Part shown: in pieces, positions 6,759 to 16,172 of the stretch | Layout: each line of letters opens with the position of its first letter | Numbering within the stretch: position 1 is the first letter of the stretch | Assembly (NCBI GenBank): GCA_047639615.1 | Contig: JBLIOL010000039.1 | Span: 1-24,643, forward strand | DNA: 24,643 nt | DNA from: CAYWNK01 sp047639615 | Lineage (GTDB): Bacteria; Planctomycetota; UBA1135; GCA-002686595 | Reading direction: 5' to 3' | Translations under genes and position numbers: made by a program | The notes under the pieces: model-generated | Seen by the model: only the letters and a program-made list of their open reading frames with translations | The model's database searches: none | Told to the model about the DNA's origin: nothing

Positions 6759-7244
6759 CTACCAGGCGAAGCGCAGGCCCACGGTGACCCAGGCGACGTT
6801 GCCGTCTTCGAGGGTCTCTACGAGGCTCTGGGACTGATAGCGGGTGGCGTAGACGTTGCTGAACCAGCTCACGCGACTCGCCAGACCTGCCTCGTAGCCC
6901 AGGTACACGCTGGAGTCGGAGAATCCGGTTGTCTGGGTGAACTGCAGATCGTTGGAGGGCAGGCCATCGTCGTAGGGAGCTTCGCCAGCGCCCAAGTACA
7001 GCACCAAGCGCGAGTCATCCCACTCCGTGAGAGCAGCCTCACCGATGACCGAGGTCGACTCCCGGGGCTCCGCGCTCTGAACCTCGAGCTGCTCCAGCTG
7101 CTCACTATCCCAATGCAGATCTGGGTGAGAGATCGGCGCGCTACCATGGGCGGCCCGGCGTTGCGTAGGCGCCAGGGCACCGCAACCGGTCTGAACCGCA
7201 GCCAAGGTCAGCAGAATGAGAATGTGGAGCGAGCGATTGGCCAT
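6759..7244 (-). CDS. Small envelope lipoprotein or outer-membrane protein, unknown
   Basis: A 161-residue exported protein with no family I recognise. The N-terminus is a clear signal (LHILILLTLAAVQTGC), possibly a lipobox with Cys21, though the -3 residue is Gln rather than the usual Leu/Val/Ile. A low-complexity acidic segment (42-66) follows. The C-terminal half alternates hydrophobic and polar residues in strand-like stretches (SRLVLYLGAGE, SSVYLGYEAGLASRVSWFSN, NVAWVTVGLRFAW) and ends in an aromatic residue, as outer-membrane barrel strands do. At about 100 residues that half is too short for a full 8-strand barrel of usual size, so it may be a fragment-like or oligomeric barrel. The start ATG at 7244 is without a clear ribosome site. 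It lies between two unrelated same-strand genes with about 100-bp gaps on both sides, so it may be transcribed alone. Confidence 0.65.
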   Translation of the reverse strand: MANRSLHILILLTLAAVQTGCGALAPTQRRAAHGSAPISHPDLHWDSEQLEQLEVQSAEPRESTSVIGEAALTEWDDSRLVLYLGAGEAPYDDGLPSNDLQFTQTTGFSDSSVYLGYEAGLASRVSWFSNVYATRYQSQSLVETLEDGNVAWVTVGLRFAW

Positions 7245-7357
7245 AGGTGCTGGCCGCTTGCAACAGCAGCCTCACCAGCACCCTTCGGCACCCCTTTCCG
7301 TGCGCCTTGACCCGAATGCGAATTCCTTGTTGAGGGCTCGCCAATTCGAGTCAGCAA

Positions 7358-8881
7358 TCAGTCACTAGCGCGCGTCGCAGCCTGCGGCCGCAAGCGCCAT
7401 CCAACCTGGCGGATCACCTGCCGCGCCACATGGGCCGGCTCAAATCCGTCCGGTAGGCGCACGAAGAGACGTCCGCGCTCGAGACAAATGCGCTTGAAGA
7501 CCTCATAGGCGTCCTCATCGAGCCGCCGGCCCAAGAGCACCAGCTTGCCCTCATTGCCGTCGATCCACGCCACCAGCTGCTCCTCCGTGGGAGCCTCAGG
7601 CACGGCCACCACCTCCAACTTCGCCAGGCCCAGACCTTCCGAGAGCGCCTTCACATCGCACTCCCCCTCCAGCTCGAAAGCGAGCGCGTTTTGGTCCGCC
7701 AACAACTGGCGAGCCTCATCGGTCGAGCTGCGCCGCGGCGCGACCGCATCCTCCCCTGATTCCTTAGGGAAGCTGCACTCGCCCGAATTGATCTCGGCCA
7801 AGAGCTCGCCCAAAGCGCCATCGGCAAGGCTCTCCAAAGGACCCACCAACTCGACCACGGAGCGGTCATCCAGCCCTAGGCCGAGCTCCTTCCAGTGCAG
7901 CAGGGTGGCGGTCAAGGTTGTGGCGTCGCCCTCCAAGATGCGCTGGGACTCCAGGCACTTGCGCGTATGGAAGCGCAGCTTGTTCAGCAGCTTCCCGCGC
8001 TCGCGGGTAGCCAATGCTCCTGCATTGACCAGCTCCACGCGCTCGCCCAGCCGGCGCAGACGATCCGCCGAGCCCTTGGCGTCGGCGGGATCCTCAAGCC
8101 GCATGTGCCGGTCCACATAGATGCGGTGGCGATGGGTTTGGTCCTTCAGCCAGAGGAAGAGGTCGCGCTGATCGCTGTCGGTACGCTGGCCGACCTGCGA
8201 GAGTGCCGCCAAGAGCGCCGATTGAGCCTCGGCGATCAGATAAAGCAACTCCGAGGGAGCGCCTTCGTCCAGCGCGCCCGTGCTCTGTAGCTCCGCTATG
8301 CGGCTGGCCACAGTGGCCACCACGTCGTAGCAATCGGCAGCATCGAGCAGCGCTTCGTCGTTACCGCTACCGCAGTCCTCGAGCATCCACGGATAGGTCT
8401 CCTCGTGATTGGTGCGTTCGTCGCGCAACTCTCGCTCGCGCGTAGCCAGCTGCTCGCTCAGATCTTCATCCGCGCTGCGCCGCTCGACCACAAAGCGCAG
8501 GGCTGCTTCCTTCCAACGGGAGCGCGCCTCCACCTTGGCCATGTCGATGCGCCGTGCTTCGCGATGGGCGCGATCCTCGGTCCGACCGGTGTCGGTCACC
8601 ACACGCCGGCCGACCTCCGGAGAGACCACCTTCTCGTGCAGCGGACCCGAATTCCCGAGTTGTTCTCCGATCCAAGTCTGGACCGAGTAAAGGGCCTCAC
8701 GTACATCCCCACGTTCCTTCGCCAAATGTCCTAGGGCATCCAGCAAAACGCGAGTGGCTATATTGATCGGCAGGGGAGGTTGACCTTCCACAGAAAGCAC
8801 CCATGCACCCGGGGGTGCGTAGTTCAATCGGACGCGCCCGATTGACATCAAACGGAATTCGAAGCGATGGGAGGAGTGCAT
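7358..8881 (-). CDS. 507-aa uncharacterised protein with DUF2325-like C-terminus
   Basis: A large soluble, highly charged protein. Residues up to about 60 look like a small beta domain (FEFRLMSIGRVRLNY, then GAWVLSVEGQPPLP). The central part is mainly helical with coiled-coil character (EDLSEQLATRERELRDERTN and others). The last 90 residues run 'KLVLLGRRLDEDAYEVFKRI', then 'RGRLFVRLPDGFEPAHVARQ'; this strand-loop-helix-strand order with 'FVRLP' recalls DUF2325 C-termini. That link is from memory, and no function is known for DUF2325. The ATG at 8881 was chosen over an in-frame TTG at 8959 because GAGAGG stands 6 nt upstream of it and a -10 box lies at 8912-8907. It is divergent from the FHA-protease gene, sharing a 184-bp control region. 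Confidence 0.75.
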   Translation of the reverse strand: MHSSHRFEFRLMSIGRVRLNYAPPGAWVLSVEGQPPLPINIATRVLLDALGHLAKERGDVREALYSVQTWIGEQLGNSGPLHEKVVSPEVGRRVVTDTGRTEDRAHREARRIDMAKVEARSRWKEAALRFVVERRSADEDLSEQLATRERELRDERTNHEETYPWMLEDCGSGNDEALLDAADCYDVVATVASRIAELQSTGALDEGAPSELLYLIAEAQSALLAALSQVGQRTDSDQRDLFLWLKDQTHRHRIYVDRHMRLEDPADAKGSADRLRRLGERVELVNAGALATRERGKLLNKLRFHTRKCLESQRILEGDATTLTATLLHWKELGLGLDDRSVVELVGPLESLADGALGELLAEINSGECSFPKESGEDAVAPRRSSTDEARQLLADQNALAFELEGECDVKALSEGLGLAKLEVVAVPEAPTEEQLVAWIDGNEGKLVLLGRRLDEDAYEVFKRICLERGRLFVRLPDGFEPAHVARQVIRQVGWRLRPQAATRASD

Positions 8882-8906
8882 AGCGCACCTCTCGAATCGA
8901 CCGTCC

Positions 8907-8935
8907 ACTATAGGAAGTAATTCACTTCCGTCGCC
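8907..8935 (-). promoter_or_regulatory. Promoter with palindromic operator candidate (GGAAGT-N5-ACTTCC)
   Basis: On the minus strand TATAGT (8912-8907) is a good -10 box for the 507-residue gene, giving an mRNA start near 8900 and a leader of about 19 nt with the GAGAGG ribosome site. Directly upstream is a perfect 6-bp inverted repeat, GGAAGT at 8913-8918 and ACTTCC at 8924-8929, separated by AATTC. It fills exactly the 17-nt spacer between the -10 and the expected -35 position (8930-8935), where no consensus -35 is seen. A dimeric regulator binding there would cover the promoter. Confidence 0.5.
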
Positions 8936-9053
8936 AGATTGCGTTGCCGAAGGACCCAACCTAGGGCGCTCGGGAAGTTACAAATGAGTATTCTCGTGCC
9001 CCGATCGTGCCCCTAGCGGTGGCTTGCGGGGGGTTCTGCACGGTCTGGGTGGC

Positions 9054-9059
9054 TACACT
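9054..9059 (+). promoter_or_regulatory. Candidate -10 box (TACACT) for the FHA-protease gene
   Basis: TACACT ends 6 nt before the ATG at 9066. With the usual 6-7 nt from -10 to start of transcription, the mRNA would begin at or next to the start codon. No Shine-Dalgarno with normal spacing is present and no -35 consensus is visible. Confidence 0.4.
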
Positions 9060-9065
9060 CCAGGG

Positions 9066-10763
9066 ATGAGTTCCACAGGCTCGCGCTCTCTAACCCTCAA
9101 GCCCCTGCAGGTGGCTGGCTTTCTCGACAGCATAGATCTCGACCAAGATGTGCTGCGCATCGGGCGCGCGAGCGACAACGATGTGGCTTTGGCATCGGGC
9201 AGTTTCTCCTCTGTTTCCGCCCATCACGCCCAATTGACCTGGCGCGGCGAGGAGCTCTGGGTCGAGGACTTGGACTCGCGCAACGGCACGGTGGTCAATG
9301 GCGAAACCGTAGCGGAAGCGCGCCTGAAAGCCGGCGATGTGCTGCGCCTCGGCCCGATCGGTCCGCGCTTCCTGGTGGCCGCCGGCGGGCGCCTAGAGGA
9401 AACGGCATTCGTGGACCCATCGATGGTGCGTAGCGGCGGAGCGGCGGCGGGCCGTAGTGAGGAGCGCATGCGCAAGCTCCTGGATCACAGGACGCGGCGC
9501 ATCCTGCTCGGCACCCTCGCCCTACTGCTCGTCTTTGCCTCGGCGGCCTTCCTGGTGGAGCGCGAACTGGAACAGCGGCGTTTGGAACAGAACCAGATTC
9601 ACTCCCGGGAGCTGGCCGCCGCCCAAACTGTGATCGACGAGCTCTCGAAAAGGCAAAGCAGCAAGGACGTGGAGTACGCCACGGAAGAGCAGGCTCGCGA
9701 CTCGCGCGAGGTCGCCCTGCACGCGGAAATCGCCCAGCTGATCCAGAGTCGCGGCGATCTCACCACGCGCCTGAACGAGGTCGAAGAGCAGGGCCTGGTG
9801 GGCGCGGCCAACGCCGAACAAATCCTGAGCTTGCGCCAGGAACTGGCCGGCACGCGCACGGATCTCGAAGAGGCTCAACGCCAGGTCAAACTCTTCGACC
9901 CGGTCAACCTGGAGGCTTCGCGGCTCTCACGCGTGGCCGAGGTGCGGCGAGTCGTGGTGCTGCTGGAGTCTCAAACCCTCCTGGTGCATGAGTCCAGCGG
10001 CGACGTCCTGCACGTAGAAGCAACGCCCCTGGGCGGAGAACCCAACTTCGAGGGACGCGGCGAACCCTGGACGATCGACTCCACCGGTTCGGGCTTCTGC
10101 GTCTCAGAGGATGGATGGATCCTGACCAACGCCCACGTGGTGGCGCCGCCCAACGATCACCCGATCATGCGCAGCCTGGCCGGATTGCCGATCGTCATGC
10201 GCCAGACCCTGAAGGTGGTCTTCTCCGGTTCCGATGTGCGCCACGAGGCGCGTGTCGAGCGTCTGGCCGAAGCCAGCATCGATCTAGCCCTCGTGCACAT
10301 CCAGCCCTTCGAAGACATGCCCTACCTGGAGGAGTTCAACATCTACGGGCCAGCGCCGGACCCGGGCAGCGATGTATTCCTCTTCGGCTTTCCCCTGGGC
10401 AACTTCGCCCTGCAGGAAGGCCAGCGCGTGATCGCATCGACCTTCCGCGGGATCCTCTCGCGCTATGTAGACGGTGCGATTCAGGTGGACGCCGGCGTGC
10501 ACCCGGGTAACTCGGGTGGCCCGATCACGGACGCCCAAGGACATGTGCTCGGCGTGGTGGTCAGCGTGCAAGCCCTGCCGGATCGCACGGCGGCCTACAG
10601 CATCGGCTACGGCGTACCGATCGAGGACGCGGCCAGCCTTTGGCCGCCGCCGGCGAGACCGAGCGTGCCTTTCGGAGCGCTCGCAATGCCGCTCGAATCC
10701 GAGTCACCGACCGATCCAAAGGCGAGCAACCCCGTGCGCTCCGACGTGGATAGCGACCAGTGA
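9066..10763 (+). CDS. FHA-domain / transmembrane / trypsin-like serine protease fusion
   Basis: A 565-residue membrane protein of unusual architecture. Residues 10-105 are an FHA domain, which binds phosphothreonine: R34 in LRIGR, S51-x-x-H54 and N73-G-T with N78. One membrane helix spans about 146-164 (LLGTLALLLVFASAAFLVE), so the FHA domain should be cytoplasmic. A long coiled coil follows (about 165-290). From about 330 a DegP/trypsin-like domain carries His357 (GWILTNAHVV), Asp406 (SIDLALVHI) and Ser483 (HPGNSGGPI), a complete catalytic triad on the outer side. No PDZ domain is seen. The layout suggests a protease whose activity outside responds to phosphorylation inside, though this is inference. 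The ATG at 9066 was preferred to an upstream in-frame start because the FHA domain begins just after it. The GTG of the next gene overlaps its stop. Confidence 0.93.
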   Translation: MSSTGSRSLTLKPLQVAGFLDSIDLDQDVLRIGRASDNDVALASGSFSSVSAHHAQLTWRGEELWVEDLDSRNGTVVNGETVAEARLKAGDVLRLGPIGPRFLVAAGGRLEETAFVDPSMVRSGGAAAGRSEERMRKLLDHRTRRILLGTLALLLVFASAAFLVERELEQRRLEQNQIHSRELAAAQTVIDELSKRQSSKDVEYATEEQARDSREVALHAEIAQLIQSRGDLTTRLNEVEEQGLVGAANAEQILSLRQELAGTRTDLEEAQRQVKLFDPVNLEASRLSRVAEVRRVVVLLESQTLLVHESSGDVLHVEATPLGGEPNFEGRGEPWTIDSTGSGFCVSEDGWILTNAHVVAPPNDHPIMRSLAGLPIVMRQTLKVVFSGSDVRHEARVERLAEASIDLALVHIQPFEDMPYLEEFNIYGPAPDPGSDVFLFGFPLGNFALQEGQRVIASTFRGILSRYVDGAIQVDAGVHPGNSGGPITDAQGHVLGVVVSVQALPDRTAAYSIGYGVPIEDAASLWPPPARPSVPFGALAMPLESESPTDPKASNPVRSDVDSDQ

Positions 10764-11506
10764 AACTGCGCGCAATTCAGCACGGACAGGTGGACTCGAC
10801 TCAAGCGCGTGCCTTCGCCGCGATCACGGATGGCTCCGCACGGGACGGCGATGTGCACGTGGCTGAGGGCCAGAGCGCGGGCCTCGGCCGGCGCGGGCGC
10901 AGCTGGTTCAGCCCCCCCACCGGCGGGCTCTACGCCAGCGTGATTCTCCTACAGGACGGACCGCCGAAGGCGCCCGGGGCCTGGACCGCGGCCGGATCCC
11001 TCGCTCTTTTGGACACGCTCGTGCCGGCCGGGGCCAGCAGCGTGCACCTGAAATGGCCCAACGACCTGGTGACGCCCGCAGGCGCCAAGCTAGGCGGCGT
11101 GCTGGCCGAGGCGCGCTCGGTGGCTGGACGCCCGGTGATGGTGCTCGGCATGGGCCTCAACGTGGGCCGTATGGGCTTCCCCGCGGAGCTCGAACAGGAG
11201 CGCCCGGTGATCGACCTGGCCGGACTCGGGGTCGATACCAGCCCCCAGGCACTGCTGGGCCCGCTCCTGGTGGCCCTCGGGGCGCGCTTGGAACAGGCCC
11301 GCGGTAAGGCCCGAAGCCTCTCGGTGGACTTCGGAGCCGCCCTCGCCCTGGGCTCAGGCGCGCTCCGAATCGAGACCCAGAGCGGCGTTCATGAGGGCCA
11401 GATCACGGCCCTAGACCTGGCCGGAGAGCTGGCCCTGATGGCCACGGACGGAGCCCTGGTGCGGGTACCCGTGGAACACGTGACTAGCATCGCCCGGATC
11501 CGGTAG
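10760..11506 (+). CDS. birA: Biotin--[acetyl-CoA-carboxylase] ligase (no DNA-binding domain)
   Basis: Attaches biotin, through biotinyl-5'-AMP, to the lysine of biotin carboxyl carrier proteins in the cytoplasm. The 248-residue protein has the biotin-protein ligase catalytic core: VDSTQ (11-15), the adenylate loop GRRGRSW (43-49), KWPNDL (98-103), the conserved K110-LGGVL and 'GMGLNVG', then a C-terminal SH3-like barrel ending EHVTSIARIR. The N-terminal winged helix of the E. coli enzyme is absent, so it is monofunctional and should not act as biotin-operon repressor. The start is GTG at 10760, overlapping the TGA of the FHA-protease gene (GTGA), which implies coupled translation. Neither the carrier protein nor biotin synthesis genes are in the window. 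Confidence 0.93.
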   Translation: MKLRAIQHGQVDSTQARAFAAITDGSARDGDVHVAEGQSAGLGRRGRSWFSPPTGGLYASVILLQDGPPKAPGAWTAAGSLALLDTLVPAGASSVHLKWPNDLVTPAGAKLGGVLAEARSVAGRPVMVLGMGLNVGRMGFPAELEQERPVIDLAGLGVDTSPQALLGPLLVALGARLEQARGKARSLSVDFGAALALGSGALRIETQSGVHEGQITALDLAGELALMATDGALVRVPVEHVTSIARIR

Positions 11507-11525
11507 GAGCTGGGGATTGCGGCCC

Positions 11526-11531
11526 TATACT
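11526..11531 (+). promoter_or_regulatory. Candidate -10 box (TATACT) upstream of rph
   Basis: TATACT lies 30 nt before the rph ATG in the 55-bp gap after birA. It would give a leader of roughly 24 nt. No matching -35 is evident, so this is a weak call for an internal promoter of the run. Confidence 0.3.
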
Positions 11532-11561
11532 CTTGGGCTCGATTCTCCCCAAGAAACTCTC

Positions 11562-12284
11562 ATGCAACGTCACGACGGCCGGTCCCCTGAGGACACACGG
11601 TCCATCTCTTTCGAACGCGGATTCACCAAGCACGCAGCCGGTTCCGTACTGGCCGTTTTTGGCGATACCCGTGTGCTCTGCACCGCCTGTATTAGCGACG
11701 GCGTTCCGCGCTTCCTGAAAGGCAAGAATCAGGGCTGGCTGACCGCTGAGTACAGCATGCTGCCCTCCTCTACCCACGATCGCAAGCAACGCGACAAGGC
11801 CGGCCGCGTGGACGGCCGCAGCGTTGAAATCCAGCGCTTGATCGGTCGCGCCCTGCGCGGCGTAGTGGATATGAAGAAGATGCCGGAGAAAACCATCTGG
11901 CTCGACTGCGATGTGTTGCAGGCCGACGGTGGCACGCGCACCGCAGCCATCAGCGGCGCCTACGTTGCCCTGCACGATGCCTTCACCCAGATGGACGAGA
12001 AGCGCCAACTGCGCGAGTGGCCCATCACCGAGCAACTCGGTGCGATTTCGGTCGGCGTGGTCGACGGGGCTCCCGTGACCGACCTGGACTACATCGAAGA
12101 CAGCAAGGCCGACACCGACATGAACCTGGTCATGACCGGCACGGGCAAGTTCATCGAGGTCCAGGGCAGTGCCGAAGGCGCGCCCTTCGAGCGCTCCGAA
12201 TTGGACCGTCTCTTGGACCTGGGCGAGGCGGGCATCCGCCACGTCTTCGATCTCCAGAACGCCATCCTCGGCAAGACCGAGTGA
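11562..12284 (+). CDS. rph: Ribonuclease PH
   Basis: A phosphate-dependent 3'-to-5' exoribonuclease that trims the 3' end of tRNA precursors and degrades structured RNA; the family forms a hexameric ring. The 240 residues cover the full length. Recognisable features are the opening RHDGRSPEDTRSISFERGF, the 'GDTRVLCTA' strand, 'GWLTAEYSMLPSSTHDR', the phosphate-binding 'RSVEIQRLIGRALR' and the active-site segment 'DCDVLQADGGTRTAAI', ending with '...GEAGIRHVFDLQNAIL'. The ATG at 11562 is chosen because family members begin at 'RxDGRxxxxxR'; the frame is open 15 codons further upstream without similarity. It is followed 5 nt after its stop by rdgB, a common rph-rdgB pairing. Confidence 0.97.
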   Translation: MQRHDGRSPEDTRSISFERGFTKHAAGSVLAVFGDTRVLCTACISDGVPRFLKGKNQGWLTAEYSMLPSSTHDRKQRDKAGRVDGRSVEIQRLIGRALRGVVDMKKMPEKTIWLDCDVLQADGGTRTAAISGAYVALHDAFTQMDEKRQLREWPITEQLGAISVGVVDGAPVTDLDYIEDSKADTDMNLVMTGTGKFIEVQGSAEGAPFERSELDRLLDLGEAGIRHVFDLQNAILGKTE

Positions 12285-12289
12285 GCTCC

Positions 12290-12916
12290 ATGCGGATCCT
12301 TCTCGCCAGCGGCAACCCCAAAAAGCTCGTGGAACTGCGCGCCCTGCTCGAGCCCTTGGGCGTCCTGCTGTGCGTGCCGTCCGACGTCGGCGGGTTGCCC
12401 GAGGTGATCGAGGACCTGCCCAGCTTCGAGGGCAACGCCGAGAAGAAGGCGCGCTCCGCAGCAGCACACACCGGCATGTGGTCCCTGGCGGACGACTCCG
12501 GTCTGTGCGTGGATCACTTGGACGGCGCACCCGGTGTGCTCTCGGCGCGCTTCGCTGGCGACGGTGAGCGCAGCGAAGGCCAGGATGCCGCCAACAATGC
12601 CAAGCTCCTGGAGCTGCTCGCGGACGTACCCGACGCGGAACGTGGCGCGCACTTCGTGTGCGCTCTCTGCCTGGTGCGCCCCGACGGCGAAGTGGTCCTA
12701 GCCTTACACGGCGAGGCCCACGGCCAAATCCTGCACAGCCCGCGCGGTACGCGCGATTTTGGATACGACCCCGTATTCCTGTTTACCGAACCGGACTTTC
12801 CCGCCACAGGTCAGAGCTTCGCAGAGCTCGACACCACGGCCAAGTCTCTGGTGAGCCATCGCGGCCGGGCCCTGGAGGCCCTGGCAGCCAAGCTCCCCGC
12901 ACTCTCTCTCTCCTAA
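12290..12916 (+). CDS. rdgB: dITP/XTP pyrophosphatase (Ham1/RdgB family)
   Basis: Removes non-canonical purine nucleotides (dITP, ITP, XTP) by hydrolysis to the monophosphate, keeping them out of DNA and RNA. The 208-residue protein shows the family marks: the N-terminal 'LLASGNPKKLVELRALL' substrate loop, 'FEGNAEKKA' (47-54), 'ADDSGLCVDHLDGAPGVLSA' (67-86) with the metal-binding acidic pair, 'GTRDFGYDPVF' and 'TAKSLVSHRGRAL'. The ATG at 12290 is used; a GTG nine bases earlier, overlapping the rph stop, is also possible and would add three residues. It lies between rph and lepA on the same strand and is most likely co-transcribed with them. Confidence 0.95.
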   Translation: MRILLASGNPKKLVELRALLEPLGVLLCVPSDVGGLPEVIEDLPSFEGNAEKKARSAAAHTGMWSLADDSGLCVDHLDGAPGVLSARFAGDGERSEGQDAANNAKLLELLADVPDAERGAHFVCALCLVRPDGEVVLALHGEAHGQILHSPRGTRDFGYDPVFLFTEPDFPATGQSFAELDTTAKSLVSHRGRALEALAAKLPALSLS

Positions 12917-12929
12917 TTCGACGAGCCTC

Positions 12930-14729
<1,800 letters not shown>

Positions 14730-14735
14730 CTGCCT

Positions 14736-16163
14736 ATGACCGGCCCGAGCGACGAGCGGTCCGCAGCACAGCCCCCTGGGGATACCCCCGGCGGGGCGGC
14801 CCCGCGCCGAATTTGGCGCGACAACTTCGAGGCCTTCACCATGGCCCTCGTAGTCGCGGTGATGCTCAAGTACTTCGTGGTGGAGGCCTACAAAATCCCC
14901 TCGGGCTCCATGCAGCCGACCCTCATGGGTTGGAACGATGGGCGCGGCGGCGGGCTCTTCGACCGCGTGTTGGTGGACAAGCTCTCCTACCACCAGCGCG
15001 ACCCCGAGCGCTTCGAGGTGGTCGTCTTCCAGTTCCCCCTGGATCGCTCCAAGCACTTCATCAAGCGCCTGGTGGGCATGCCGGGCGATCACCTGCGCAT
15101 CCAGCAAGGCGACCTCTGGCTCGAGTTGCCCGATGCCCAGGGCCAGCTCAGCTGGCAGATCCTGCGCCGCCCCGCGGGCGTGCAAGAGACCCACTGGTTC
15201 GAGATCGAGCATGAAGGCCGGTGGAACCTGGGCGTCAATCACAGCCAGTGGCAGGTGCGCGGTACCAGCCTCGAGATCACGGGCGTGGGCCGCACGAGCT
15301 TCCCCGGCGACGTCGAAGGCGTGAAGGACCTAGCCGTGCACGGCTACCCCTCCGAGATCCTCGAACACATGGGCCGACCGACCCGCGCGGGCGGCCAAAA
15401 CGATGTGGGCGACCTGCGCCTGGGGACCAGCATCCGCGCGCACGCTGACTGCACCAGCGTACGGCTGATCATCGAGGAAGGCGGCCAGCAGCACATCCTC
15501 GAGCTGCCCGGACCAGCCGCTGCCGAGGACGCACGCATGCTCCTCCGCAGCCCCGCCCATGGACTAGAGATCGCTCTCGACCAAGACCTGCGCCTCTCCA
15601 CCGATACGCCCACCGAGCTGCGCTTCTGGAATCTCGACGACCGTCTCGGAGTGCAATGGAATGGCGAGCTACTGCTCAGCTTGGACGTACCTGCAGCCAA
15701 GCGCGGCGCAGCACTCGTGCATCTGGAAACGGTCGCGGGCGGCGCGGCCTTTGAGGACATAAGCATCGAGCGCGACCTCTACTACGACCAAGGTCTGCGC
15801 TCCGCCTGGCGCGTGCCCGCCGAGCACTACGTCATGCTCGGCGACAACACGGTTGATTCCGCTGACAGCCGCGCCTGGGAACTCGCCAGCATGCACTCCA
15901 CCGACAGCGAGTTCGAAGGCGACATTAGCGGCCTGCGGCGCGAAGGCGAGAACCCCACCAAGCTGCTACACAGCGAGCACTTTGACGCCGTCGTCTTCCG
16001 CGACCAGTGGGGCGAACGGCGCAGCTTCCGCTCCACTCGCGTACACAGCAGCACGACCCCCGCGCCCTTCGTCGCGCGCAAGTTCCTGCGCGGCCGCGCC
16101 CTAACGGTCTTCTGGCCGTGGGACCCGATCAACGGCATCTACCGCCTGCACTGGATTCGCTAG
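14736..16163 (+). CDS. lepB: Signal peptidase I with large insertion
   Basis: The membrane serine protease that removes signal peptides from exported proteins (MEROPS S26). One N-terminal membrane helix (about 34-49) is followed by box B, PSGSMQPTL, with the nucleophile Ser58, and box D, KHFIKRLVGMPGD, with the general base Lys110. Box E, GDNTVDSADSR, lies only at about 369-379, and the C-terminal 'FWPWDPINGIYRLHWIR' ends the protein. At 475 residues it is much longer than usual (about 200-320), because some 230 residues separate boxes D and E. This insert starts with an extended 'DLWLELPDAQGQLSW' and contains a beta-rich part (GVQWNGELLLSLDVPA, then VHLETVAGGAAFEDISIERD) resembling a LamG/concanavalin-type sandwich. 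The ATG at 14736 lies 6 nt after lepA. It converges on the aldehyde dehydrogenase with a 9-bp gap. Confidence 0.93.
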   Translation: MTGPSDERSAAQPPGDTPGGAAPRRIWRDNFEAFTMALVVAVMLKYFVVEAYKIPSGSMQPTLMGWNDGRGGGLFDRVLVDKLSYHQRDPERFEVVVFQFPLDRSKHFIKRLVGMPGDHLRIQQGDLWLELPDAQGQLSWQILRRPAGVQETHWFEIEHEGRWNLGVNHSQWQVRGTSLEITGVGRTSFPGDVEGVKDLAVHGYPSEILEHMGRPTRAGGQNDVGDLRLGTSIRAHADCTSVRLIIEEGGQQHILELPGPAAAEDARMLLRSPAHGLEIALDQDLRLSTDTPTELRFWNLDDRLGVQWNGELLLSLDVPAAKRGAALVHLETVAGGAAFEDISIERDLYYDQGLRSAWRVPAEHYVMLGDNTVDSADSRAWELASMHSTDSEFEGDISGLRREGENPTKLLHSEHFDAVVFRDQWGERRSFRSTRVHSSTTPAPFVARKFLRGRALTVFWPWDPINGIYRLHWIR

Positions 16164-16172
16164 TGCCCTGCG

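Noticed and set aside
12281..12289. GTG as start of rdgB
   Set aside because: Possible through the GTGA overlap with the rph stop, but the family begins directly at M-R-I-L-L-A-S, matching the ATG at 12290.
11484..12530. 348-codon minus-strand ORF across rph and rdgB
   Set aside because: Lies opposite two well-recognised genes; its product is an Arg/Ala/Gly-biased shadow with no recognisable domain.
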